DNA of 64,000 nucleotides, taken from the NCBI GenBank assembly GCA_903924855.1, contig CAIYCW010000026.1, positions 1-64,000 on the forward strand, written 5' to 3'. The stretch is from an uncultured Rhodospirillales bacterium (GTDB lineage Bacteria > Pseudomonadota > Alphaproteobacteria > Acetobacterales > Acetobacteraceae). Position 1 is the first letter of the stretch; every line of letters begins with the position of its first letter. The notes beneath the pieces were generated by a model. That model did not search any database. It had not been told where the DNA came from and saw only the letters and a program-made list of their open reading frames with translations. The translations under genes and the position numbers were made by a program. This document shows positions 42,167-49,622 of this stretch, piece by piece.

Positions 42167-42223
42167 AGCACGGTGCGATCTTCCTGACCGCGCAGCGCTT
42201 CGATCAGATTGGACGTCGGTCTA
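42164..42223. repeat. TAAAGCACGGT repeat between convergent genes
   Basis: This 60-base element begins TAAAGCACGGTGCGATCTTC and ends GGACGTCGGTCTAGG. Its first three bases form the stop of the GT4 gene on the plus strand, and the CTA near its end forms the stop (TAG) of the PIG-L gene on the minus strand. Its start matches the elements at 16379 and 18943. Confidence 0.65.
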
Positions 42224-43009
42224 GGCCTGCAGGATCACCTCGTAATCCCGGTCAAAATTCGTCCGAAACCCCGGGCTCAGATTGCCCCATCCGGCATTGC
42301 CGGCAATCAGGTCGGTGGTCTGCGAGACATGGGCCGCAATCGCCCGCCGCTTGGCCGCGCGGTGCGGGGCGATGTCGATGCGCCAGCCACGCACCGGCTT
42401 CGGCAGATCAGACAAGCGCCAGCCCCAGATCGGATAGGAGAGATGACGGACCGGCTGCAGCGCTGAAACCGCCTCCGCCAGCAAGGCCGCCGCCGCATGA
42501 TCCCGATGGCCGTCATGCAGCCATGTGGTCAGCAGCGTGCCAGCACCCGTGCTGCACACCAGCTCCGCCAACTGCCCCGCCATCTGCAGAAACGCGCCAC
42601 CCCGATGCGCAACCGCACCGTCCGCGGCCCCCATCAGATGCAGGTTGGACGGCTTCACCCCAAGCTCCCGCGCCGCCGCCTCCACCTCGGTGGCACGCAA
42701 GGCTGCAATCCGCTCCGGCGGCCAGCCGGCAATGTCGCGATGTGACGCCGAGCCATCCGTCAATATCACCAGATGAACATCACGCCCTGCCGCGACGCAG
42801 GCGGCAATCAGGCCGCCACATCCCAGGCTCTCATCATCCGGATGCGGCGCCAGCACGATCACCGCCCCCTCGGCCAGCACCGAGAGCGGAGACGTCACCG
42901 GCAGGCGCGCAAACGCCCATGCCGGCGTCGGCTCAACCGGCGATCGCTGCAACAGCCAATCAAGCCATGGACGCAAGGCCCAATGGGCGTGACGCAGCCA
43001 CCGCAGCAT
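42221..43009 (-). CDS. PIG-L family (LmbE-like) deacetylase
   Basis: This 262-residue protein is a zinc-dependent N-deacetylase of the PIG-L/LmbE family. The zinc motif is APHPDDESLGCGG (about residues 54-66), and the second histidine pair is in WLHDGHRDHAAAALLAEAV. Family members deacetylate GlcNAc-linked lipids, mycothiol-type or antibiotic precursors. Its neighbours are two glycosyltransferases on the other strand, suggesting surface-glycan work. Its stop lies inside a repeat. Confidence 0.9.
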   Translation of the reverse strand: MLRWLRHAHWALRPWLDWLLQRSPVEPTPAWAFARLPVTSPLSVLAEGAVIVLAPHPDDESLGCGGLIAACVAAGRDVHLVILTDGSASHRDIAGWPPERIAALRATEVEAAARELGVKPSNLHLMGAADGAVAHRGGAFLQMAGQLAELVCSTGAGTLLTTWLHDGHRDHAAAALLAEAVSALQPVRHLSYPIWGWRLSDLPKPVRGWRIDIAPHRAAKRRAIAAHVSQTTDLIAGNAGWGNLSPGFRTNFDRDYEVILQA

Positions 43010-43044
43010 GATCCCCCAACTCCGTTCGGCTGTTCGTCTGAGGA

Positions 43045-44037
43045 TCAGATCTTGAAGCCTTCGAGCGTCGACGGATGAAACAGCTCCTCCGTCGCCACCA
43101 GCCGGCTCGACAGGCCCTGGTGATGATGAAAGCCCAGGAACGCATCCAGCGTCGGCTTGTTGGGCGCATAGCCATAGGTCCAGAAGTCACGCCCCATCAG
43201 CGTGCGCGCGCGCCGCAGGCTCTCCTCCACGAACGGCAACGTCACCTTGGTGGCCGATGTGTCAGCCAGGCGCGTGAGCGCGATCTGCTTGGACTGCTCA
43301 AACGCCTTCAGCAGCGCGAACGGCAGCCAGTCATGCTTCTCCACCAGCCTGCGATGCACGCCCAGCAGATGCATGATCGGAAACAGCCCGGTGCGCCGAT
43401 ACCAATCCGCCGCCACCGCCGCCACATCCGGCCACAGCCAGTCCACCAACGGGCTTCCAGCATCAAACGCCGCCGGCGCCCGCGGGCCGATCAGACCATC
43501 GATCTCACCCGCCTCCAGCATCTGGTTCAACGTCCGGTCCGCCGGCGCGTTCTCGATGCGCATATCCGGCCCCAGATTGAGGTTGATCTTCTCAATCCGC
43601 CCCGGCGTGTCCATGCCGCCACGCACCCAGGTGATGTCGGACGGCTTCACGCCATACTCGGTCTCCAGAATCGCCCGCGCCCACACATTCGCCGTCAGCT
43701 GATACTCCGGAACCCCGATGCGCTTGCCCTTCAGATCGGCCGGCGTGTTGATCCCACGATCGGTCCGCCGATAGATCGAGGTGTGGCGGAACGCCCGGCT
43801 CGGGAACACCGGAACACCGATATAGGGGCAGTTCTGCGCCGCCGTCTTCACCGTGAAGCTGGACAGCGACAGCTCACAGACATCGAATTCCTCATGACGG
43901 AAGGCACGGAAGAAAATCTCCTCCGGATCAAGCGCCAGAAACACCGGGTCCGACCCGTCGATCAGCACCTCGCCGTTGCGCAACGGACGCACGCGATCAT
44001 AGTCGCCAACGGCGATGGAAAGGTTGAGCTTGGCCAT
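43045..44037 (-). CDS. 4,5-dihydroxyphthalate decarboxylase-like (Pht5/NMT1-like) protein
   Basis: This 330-residue protein resembles proteins annotated as 4,5-dihydroxyphthalate decarboxylase (Pht5), which share the periplasmic-binding-protein fold of NMT1/ThiY. Landmarks are LNLSIAVGDYDRVRPL at the start, AFRHTSIYRRTDRGINTPADLKGKRIGVPEYQLTANVW, and GLFPIMHLLGVHRRL. There is no signal peptide, so it is cytoplasmic and more likely an enzyme than a binding protein. The ATG at 44037 is preceded by CGGAG; GTG 44049 is possible. It lies beside the IclR gene and upstream carries CTTGTATGACAAG. Confidence 0.88.
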   Translation of the reverse strand: MAKLNLSIAVGDYDRVRPLRNGEVLIDGSDPVFLALDPEEIFFRAFRHEEFDVCELSLSSFTVKTAAQNCPYIGVPVFPSRAFRHTSIYRRTDRGINTPADLKGKRIGVPEYQLTANVWARAILETEYGVKPSDITWVRGGMDTPGRIEKINLNLGPDMRIENAPADRTLNQMLEAGEIDGLIGPRAPAAFDAGSPLVDWLWPDVAAVAADWYRRTGLFPIMHLLGVHRRLVEKHDWLPFALLKAFEQSKQIALTRLADTSATKVTLPFVEESLRRARTLMGRDFWTYGYAPNKPTLDAFLGFHHHQGLSSRLVATEELFHPSTLEGFKI

Positions 44038-44082
44038 GGCGATCTTCACTCCGCTGATGTCGTTGCCCGCAGATCAGCGTCG

Positions 44083-44095
44083 CTTGTATGACAAG
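44083..44095. promoter_or_regulatory. Palindrome CTTGTATGACAAG upstream of the Pht5-like gene
   Basis: CTTGTATGACAAG is the inverted form of the operator-like sequence at 30796-30807. On the minus strand it overlaps a plausible promoter, TTGACT followed after 17 bases by TGATCT, that would drive the Pht5-like gene. A repressor binding here would block that promoter. Confidence 0.45.
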
Positions 44096-44114
44096 TCAAG
44101 CGGGCCCACACCCA

Positions 44115-44924
44115 TCATCCCAGCAACAGCGGCCGCATCTCGGCCGCCGTGGTGCGCAGCACCGGCAACAGCCGCTGCAACATCTGCTCATGCGTGGTCC
44201 GGCCGGATTGCGTGCTGATGTTGAGCGCCGCCACAACGCGCCCCGACCCGTTGCGCACCGGCACGGCCAGGGAGCGCAGATCAATCTCCAGCTCCTGATC
44301 CACCGCGCAATACCCCTCCCGCGCCACACGCTCCAACACCTGGCGCAACCGCGCCGGATCCGTGATGGTGTGCGGCGTGTAGGCCTCCAGCGTGGATCGC
44401 CGCAAAAACCGATCCAACTCCACCGCCGGCAACGCCGCCAGCAACACCCGGCCCATCGAGGTGCAATGCGCCGGCAGATGCGTGCCCACATCGCGATGCA
44501 GCGAGGCGATCCGCTTGCGGCTGGACCGCGCCACGTAGATCACCTCCTCGCCATGCAGAATGGAGATCGAACAACTCTCCCCGGTCTGGTCGCTCACTCG
44601 CTCCAGAAAACTCTGCGCCACCCGCGGCAACACGCTCGAACGCAGATAGGCCTGCGCCAATGTCAGCACCTGCGGCGACAGCGAGAAGAACCGCCCGTTG
44701 GTGTCCACATAGCCCAGCGTCTGCAAGGTCAGCAGACAGCGCCGCACCGTGGCCCGCGGCAGCTCGGCCACACGCGCCACATCCGACAACGTCATCTGCT
44801 GGTTGTCGCCGCCAAAGGCGCGGATCACGGCCAAACCGCGCGCCAGCGCTGTCACGTAATTGCGGCTCTCCGCGGGATCGTCTTCGCTGTCCACAATTGG
44901 CAGCTCGGCGGTTGCGATGCTCAC
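44115..44924 (-). CDS. IclR family transcriptional regulator
   Basis: This 269-residue protein is an IclR-type regulator: an N-terminal winged helix (MTLSDVARVAELPRATVRRCLLTL, about residues 39-62) and a C-terminal effector domain with CTSMGRVLLAALP and GYCAVDQELEIDLRSLAVPVRNG, typical of the PcaR/PobR side of the family, which sense aromatic acids. The start is GTG at 44924 with GGAG upstream. It is divergent from the Rieske ferredoxin gene and very probably controls it and the oxygenase operon. Confidence 0.95.
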   Translation of the reverse strand: MSIATAELPIVDSEDDPAESRNYVTALARGLAVIRAFGGDNQQMTLSDVARVAELPRATVRRCLLTLQTLGYVDTNGRFFSLSPQVLTLAQAYLRSSVLPRVAQSFLERVSDQTGESCSISILHGEEVIYVARSSRKRIASLHRDVGTHLPAHCTSMGRVLLAALPAVELDRFLRRSTLEAYTPHTITDPARLRQVLERVAREGYCAVDQELEIDLRSLAVPVRNGSGRVVAALNISTQSGRTTHEQMLQRLLPVLRTTAAEMRPLLLG

Positions 44925-44938
44925 GATATCTCCAAATC

Positions 44939-44956
44939 TGTGCGCTCAGCGAACAG
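44939..44956. promoter_or_regulatory. Putative IclR operator 1
   Basis: TGTGCGCTCAGCGAACAG lies 15 bases before the IclR start. Its reverse complement contains GTTCG-CTGAG-CGCAC, an exact fit to the GTTCG-N5-CGCAC frame of PcaR/PcaU-type operators. Its position would allow autoregulation. Confidence 0.6.
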
Positions 44957-45058
44957 AGGTAAAGCGATTTGCACTGCTTCGCAAGATGCTGCACGCAACG
45001 CGCCGGCGTGCGTTGACTTGGCGCAAAACGCGCGGCAAGAGTGCGCTGAGCGACAGTT

Positions 45059-45076
45059 TGTGCGCCACGTGAACAG
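45059..45076. promoter_or_regulatory. Putative IclR operator 2
   Basis: TGTGCGCCACGTGAACAG matches operator 1 at 14 of 18 positions and lies 31 bases before the ferredoxin start. A shorter related sequence, GTGCGCTGAGCGACAG, lies just upstream at 45041-45056. The pair could place the regulator over the ferredoxin promoter. Confidence 0.55.
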
Positions 45077-45106
45077 ATGCGACCACACGAATTCCTTGGA
45101 GAGGAC

Positions 45107-45433
45107 ATGACCGAGCAGCTTGTTGCCCTTTGCGACGCCAGTGCCGTCAGCGAAGACACGCCCGTGCAGGCAAAACTCGCCGGCGAGGAGCTCTGCGTCT
45201 ACCTGCATGACGGCGCCTATTACGTCACCCAGGATCTCTGCACCCACGGGCCCGGCTACCTCTCCGAAGGCTTCGTCGAAGGCTGTGAAGTCGAATGCCC
45301 GTTCCACCAGGGCAAGTTCAACTTCATCACCGGCGAGGCCACCGCAGCACCCTGCACCGACAAGCTGCGCACCTGGAAAACCACCGTGCAGGACGGCAAA
45401 ATCTGGATCAACCCGGCGGAGCACGCGGCTTGA
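45107..45433 (+). CDS. Rieske-type ferredoxin (non-heme iron oxygenase ferredoxin component)
   Basis: This 108-residue protein is a small Rieske [2Fe-2S] ferredoxin (BphA3-like). Ligands are Cys/His in LCTHGPGYL and CPFHQGKFN, spaced as usual, and GEATAAPCTDKLRTWKTTVQDGKIWI closes the domain. The ATG at 45107 is preceded by GGAGAGG. It passes electrons from the reductase encoded immediately downstream to an oxygenase, most likely the Rieske oxygenase at 38456-39742. Confidence 0.95.
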   Translation: MTEQLVALCDASAVSEDTPVQAKLAGEELCVYLHDGAYYVTQDLCTHGPGYLSEGFVEGCEVECPFHQGKFNFITGEATAAPCTDKLRTWKTTVQDGKIWINPAEHAA

Positions 45434-46659
45434 CACATGTCGTGGTGATCGGCGCCGGCCAGGCCGGCGGCCGCGCAATCGAAGCCCTGCGGGGCAATGG
45501 CTTCACCGGGCCGATCACCCTGATCGGGGCTGAAACCCACCTGCCCTATGAACGCCCGCCCCTGTCCAAAGAGATGCTGCTCGACCCGGCCTCCCCCAAG
45601 ATCGACTGGGTGCGCCCGGCCGCGTGGTACGCCGAACACAACATCACCCTGAAACTCGGCCAGACCGCCACCAAACTCGACCGCGGCACCAAAACCATCA
45701 CCCTGCAGGACAGCACCACCATCAGCTACGACAAGCTGATCCTGGCCACCGGCACCACACCCCGCAAACTCGCCATCCCAGGCGGCGACCACCCGCGCTG
45801 CATCTGCATCCGCACCCTGGAAGACAGCGAAAAACTCCGCCCCTTCATGGCGCAGGACTCGCACATCGTGGTGATCGGCGCAGGCTTCATCGGCCTCGAA
45901 GCCGCGGCCGCCGCCCGCTCGCACGGCGCAGCCGTCACCGTGCTGGAAATGGCCCCCCGCCCGATGGGCCGCGGCGTGCCCGCCACCATCGGCGAACTCT
46001 ACGCCCAACTGCACCGCAACAAAGGCGTCGATCTGCGCCTCAACACCCAGATCAGCCATATCGACGGACCCGACACCGAACCCCAAATCCACCTCGCAGA
46101 CGGCACCACCCTCACCGCCACCGCCATTGTCGTCGGCATCGGCGTGCTGCCCGAACAAGACCTGGCCACCCAAGCCGGCCTCGAAACCAACAACGGCATC
46201 GTGGTCAACACCCACGCCCAAACCTCAGACCCCGACATCTACGCCGCAGGCGACGTCACACGTCACCCAAACCCCCTCCTCGGCTGCGACCTGCGCCTCG
46301 AATCCTGGCAGAACGCCCAGAACCAGGCGATCGCCGCCGCCAAGAACATCGCAGGCATCCCAACCACATACGCCGAAATCCCGTGGTTCTGGTCCGACCA
46401 GTACGGCATCAACATGCAGATCACCGGCCTGCCCTCAGACACCGCCACCGAAGTCACCCGCGGTGACCTCTCCACCTTCCAAGGCCTGCTGTTCCAACTC
46501 ACCGGCGCCAAACTCACCGCCGCCATCGGCCTCAACAGCCCACGCGACCTGCGCTTCGCCAAAAATATCATCCAAGCCCAAATCGACGTCACCCCAGACG
46601 AACTCGCCAACCCCGCCGTGAAACTCCAGGACATCGCCAAACGCGCCCGTCCGGCGTGA
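45430..46659 (+). CDS. FAD-dependent ferredoxin reductase (BphA4-like)
   Basis: This 409-residue flavoprotein is a ferredoxin-NAD reductase of the BphA4/putidaredoxin-reductase type. The FAD loop is VVIGAGQAGGRA at the start, the NAD loop is VVIGAGFIGLEAAAAA near residue 155, and the second FAD motif is PDIYAAGDVTRHPNPLLG. LPYERPPLSKEMLL is also typical. The start is TTG at 45430, overlapping the ferredoxin stop as TTGA; no ATG lies near. The pair forms the electron chain NADH-FAD-Rieske ferredoxin. Confidence 0.94.
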   Translation: MTHVVVIGAGQAGGRAIEALRGNGFTGPITLIGAETHLPYERPPLSKEMLLDPASPKIDWVRPAAWYAEHNITLKLGQTATKLDRGTKTITLQDSTTISYDKLILATGTTPRKLAIPGGDHPRCICIRTLEDSEKLRPFMAQDSHIVVIGAGFIGLEAAAAARSHGAAVTVLEMAPRPMGRGVPATIGELYAQLHRNKGVDLRLNTQISHIDGPDTEPQIHLADGTTLTATAIVVGIGVLPEQDLATQAGLETNNGIVVNTHAQTSDPDIYAAGDVTRHPNPLLGCDLRLESWQNAQNQAIAAAKNIAGIPTTYAEIPWFWSDQYGINMQITGLPSDTATEVTRGDLSTFQGLLFQLTGAKLTAAIGLNSPRDLRFAKNIIQAQIDVTPDELANPAVKLQDIAKRARPA

Positions 46660-46663
46660 TGGC

Positions 46664-46921
46664 GGGGGGTGTCCCGGCTTGCGCCGGGATGGCCTTCGGC
46701 CCGAGCAGGGCGCCGCCCTGCACCCGCAAGGGCTATCGCCCTTGACCCATATCGTTTGATCCCTGACACGCGATGGGGTTCTGACCGGCCAAAAGCCGGT
46801 CAGAACCCCATCGCATGTCAGGGATAAATTTATGCAGGTCCAGGACGGCAGTCCTGGTAGGTCCAGGGCAAAGCCCTGGCCCGCGCGGAGCGCATCCCGG
46901 CGCAAGCCGGGACACACCCCC
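46664..46921. terminator. Compound nested palindrome between convergent genes
   Basis: The gap between the convergent reductase and purH genes is almost wholly palindromic. Outer arms of 22 bases (TGTCCCGGCTTGCGCCGGGA plus TG) lie at 46670-46691 and inverted at 46893-46914. A central cruciform has 19-bp arms CGATGGGGTTCTGACCGGC at 46771-46789 and 46795-46813 around CAAAA, extended by ATCCCTGACA/TGTCAGGGAT. Between lie smaller hairpins such as CAAGGGC/GCCCTTG, CCAGGAC/GTCCTGG and CCAGGGC/GCCCTGG. It probably terminates both genes; it may also be a small mobile palindromic element. Confidence 0.85.
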
Positions 46922-46925
46922 ACCA

Positions 46926-48500
46926 TCAATGCCGGAAGTGGCGCATTCCGGTGAGGACCATGGCGATTCCGGCTGCGTTGGCGGCCTCGATCACCTCATT
47001 GTCGCGCATGGAGCCGCCGGGTTGGATGACGGCGGTGGCGCCGGCCGCGATGGCGGCTTGCAGCCCGTCGGCGAAGGGGAAGAACGCGTCGGAGGCGACG
47101 ACGGAGCCTTCGGTGAGCGGGGTTGCGAGGCTGGCGGCTTTGCTGGCTTCAGCGCCTTTCCAGGCGGCGATGCGGGCGCTGTCGACGCGGCTCATCTGGC
47201 CGGCGCCGATACCGGTGGTGGCGCCGTGTTTGGCGTAGATGATGGCGTTGGATTTGACATGTTTGCACACCCGGAAGGCGAAGATCAGGTCGTTGAGTTC
47301 ATCTTCGGTGGGCGCGCGGTGGGTGACGGTCTTGAGATCGGCCCGTGTGATGCGGCCGGCGTCGCGGGACTGGGCGAGGAAGCCGCCCGAGAGGGTTTTG
47401 AGGTATAGCCCAGGTTCGGCCGGGTTGGGCAGGCCGCCGGTCAGCAGCAGGCGCAGGTTCTTCTTGCGGCTGAGGGCGGCGATGGCGGCTTCGGTGGCGT
47501 CGGGTGCGATGATCACTTCAGAGAAGATGGCGGCCATCTTCTCCGCGGCGTCGGCATCGAGGGTGCGGTTGGTGGCGATGATACCGCCGAAGGCCGAGAC
47601 CGGATCGCAGCGCAGGGCGAGATCCCAGGCATCGGCGAGGCTGGTGGCGGAGGCGACGCCGCAGGGATTGGCGTGTTTGACGATGACGATGGTGGGCTCG
47701 TCGAATTCGGCGACGCATTCGAACGCCGCGTCGGTGTCATTGAGGTTGTTGTAGGACAGTTCCTTGCCCTGGATCTGCCGTGCGGTGGCAACGCCAGGCC
47801 GCGGCGTGGTGCGATAGAACGCCGCCTGCTGATGCGGGTTTTCGCCGTAGCGCAGATCCTGTGCCTTGGTGCCGGACAGTGTCAGGCGGTCGGGGAAGGC
47901 CTCGCCGCGCTGGGCCGCGAACCAGGTGGAGATTGCCGCGTCATAGGCGGCGGTGCGGGCATAGGCCTCACCGGCCAGTCTGCGGCGGGTGGCCAGCGTG
48001 GTGCCGCCATGCGCGGTGATCTCAGCCAGCACGGCCTCATATTGGCTGGCCTCGGTCAGCACGGTGACGAAGTCATGGTTCTTGGCGGCGGCACGGATCA
48101 TCGCGGGGCCGCCGATATCGATGTTCTCCACGCAGTCATCATAGGGCGCGCCGCGCGCCACGGTGGCTTCAAACGGGTAGAGGTTCACCGCCAGCAGATC
48201 GATCGGGGCGATATTGTGTTCCGCCATCTGTGCCACGTGCTCGGGCAGATCCCGCCGTCCCAGCAGCCCGCCATGGATCTGCGGCACCAGGGTTTTCACC
48301 CGCCCGTCCAGGATTTCCGGAAACCCAGTGTGATCGGCCACCTCGGTCACGGGCACGCCCGCGTCCCGCAGCGCCTTGGCGGAGCCACCGGTGGAGAGGA
48401 TCTCAACCCCGGAGGCGACAAGCGCCTGCGCGAAGGGGACAAGGCCGGTCTTGTCAGAGACGGAGATCAGGGCGCGGCGAATGGGGGCAATGTCGGTCAT
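46926..48500 (-). CDS. purH: Bifunctional AICAR formyltransferase/IMP cyclohydrolase
   Basis: This 524-residue enzyme catalyses the last two steps of purine synthesis, AICAR to FAICAR to IMP. The N-terminal IMP cyclohydrolase domain has [29 protein letters not shown] and [20 protein letters not shown]. The C-terminal transformylase has the catalytic [11 protein letters not shown] and the terminal [29 protein letters not shown]. Length and termini are standard. It is the last gene of the rsmB-rpe-heparinase-glycosyltransferase array. Confidence 0.98.
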   Translation of the reverse strand: MTDIAPIRRALISVSDKTGLVPFAQALVASGVEILSTGGSAKALRDAGVPVTEVADHTGFPEILDGRVKTLVPQIHGGLLGRRDLPEHVAQMAEHNIAPIDLLAVNLYPFEATVARGAPYDDCVENIDIGGPAMIRAAAKNHDFVTVLTEASQYEAVLAEITAHGGTTLATRRRLAGEAYARTAAYDAAISTWFAAQRGEAFPDRLTLSGTKAQDLRYGENPHQQAAFYRTTPRPGVATARQIQGKELSYNNLNDTDAAFECVAEFDEPTIVIVKHANPCGVASATSLADAWDLALRCDPVSAFGGIIATNRTLDADAAEKMAAIFSEVIIAPDATEAAIAALSRKKNLRLLLTGGLPNPAEPGLYLKTLSGGFLAQSRDAGRITRADLKTVTHRAPTEDELNDLIFAFRVCKHVKSNAIIYAKHGATTGIGAGQMSRVDSARIAAWKGAEASKAASLATPLTEGSVVASDAFFPFADGLQAAIAAGATAVIQPGGSMRDNEVIEAANAAGIAMVLTGMRHFRH

Positions 48501-48515
48501 CGCCGCGCGATACGC

Positions 48516-49616
48516 CTAGGCGCCCAGCAAGTCCAGCGTGCGATTGATCACAACAGACTCGTCAAATTCAGCGAGCGCCTTGGCCAGTGACGCCTGCCCC
48601 ATCCGCGCCCGCAGGTCGGGATCGGTCGCAATGCGCTGCAGCGCCTCGGCCAGCGGTGCCACGGTGCCGACGGGCACCAGATAGCCGGTCTTGCCGTCCT
48701 CCACCTGTTCGCGCGGCCCGCTGATATTGGTGGCAACAATCGGCAGCCCCGTCAGCATCGCCTCGATGATCGACATCGGCAGGCCTTCAAAGAAGCTCGG
48801 CAGCGTGAAGATGTCAGACGCCGCCAGGATCGCCGGCACATCCTCCCGATAGCCCAGCCGGCGCAGCCGTGGGCCCAGGCCGCAATTCTGAAAATACGGC
48901 TCCATGTCCTCGCCATGGTCGGAGCTGAGCCGATCGCCCACCACCCACAGCTCCGCATCCACGGATGCCATCGCCGCCAGCAATTCCGGATAGCCCTTGT
49001 GGCGCACCAGGCGCGAGATCGCGGTCACCACCACCGCATCCGGGCTGCAGCCCAGCTCCGCGCGGATGCGCGCACGCGCCGCGGGGTCCGGGTGATAGAC
49101 GGCCGGGTCCCGCCCATTGCCGATCGGCGTGGAGCCGCGGTTGATCCAAAGCCTGCGCGCCTGCGCCGCCTCCTCCTTGGACACCGTCAGATGGATGTCG
49201 GTCAGCTGTCCGCCGATCAACTCCATCAGAAAGCTCGCAACACGGCGCTGGGGCGAGCCCACCTGGTTGAACAGAAACCCATGGCAGGTATAGGCCACCT
49301 TCGGCACCCCCGCCACGCGGGCGGCGGCACGCGCCAGAAACCCGCTGATCGGCATATGGCCGTGCACCATGTCCGGCTTCTCGCGCTTCAGAAACGCCAC
49401 CAGCGCCCAGAACGCCCGCCAATGATCCAGCGGCCGCACGCTGCGGCGAAACGGCATCGGCTCCACCCGGAAGCCTTCCTGCCGCACGATCTCGAACAGC
49501 GGCCCGTCCGCCGCGGCCCCCACCACCTCATGGCCGCGCGCGCGCAGACCCTTCATCAGCGGCAGCAGAAAATGCCGCAGCGAGAAGTCCACGTTGGTGA
49601 TCTCAATGATTTTCAT
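48516..49616 (-). CDS. GT4 family glycosyltransferase (lipopolysaccharide/exopolysaccharide type)
   Basis: This 366-residue GT-B enzyme starts MKIIEITNVDFSLRHFLLPLMKGL, like PglA/ExpE-type undecaprenyl-sugar transferases. Donor-binding landmarks are ISRLVRHKGYPELLAAM and PSFFEGLPMSIIEAMLTGLPIVATNISGPREQVEDGKTGYLVP. It lies between heparinase II/III and purH on the same strand with gaps of 6 and 15 bp. It probably adds a sugar to a surface polysaccharide; the acceptor is unknown. Confidence 0.92.
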   Translation of the reverse strand: MKIIEITNVDFSLRHFLLPLMKGLRARGHEVVGAAADGPLFEIVRQEGFRVEPMPFRRSVRPLDHWRAFWALVAFLKREKPDMVHGHMPISGFLARAAARVAGVPKVAYTCHGFLFNQVGSPQRRVASFLMELIGGQLTDIHLTVSKEEAAQARRLWINRGSTPIGNGRDPAVYHPDPAARARIRAELGCSPDAVVVTAISRLVRHKGYPELLAAMASVDAELWVVGDRLSSDHGEDMEPYFQNCGLGPRLRRLGYREDVPAILAASDIFTLPSFFEGLPMSIIEAMLTGLPIVATNISGPREQVEDGKTGYLVPVGTVAPLAEALQRIATDPDLRARMGQASLAKALAEFDESVVINRTLDLLGA

Positions 49617-49622
49617 CTGTGC

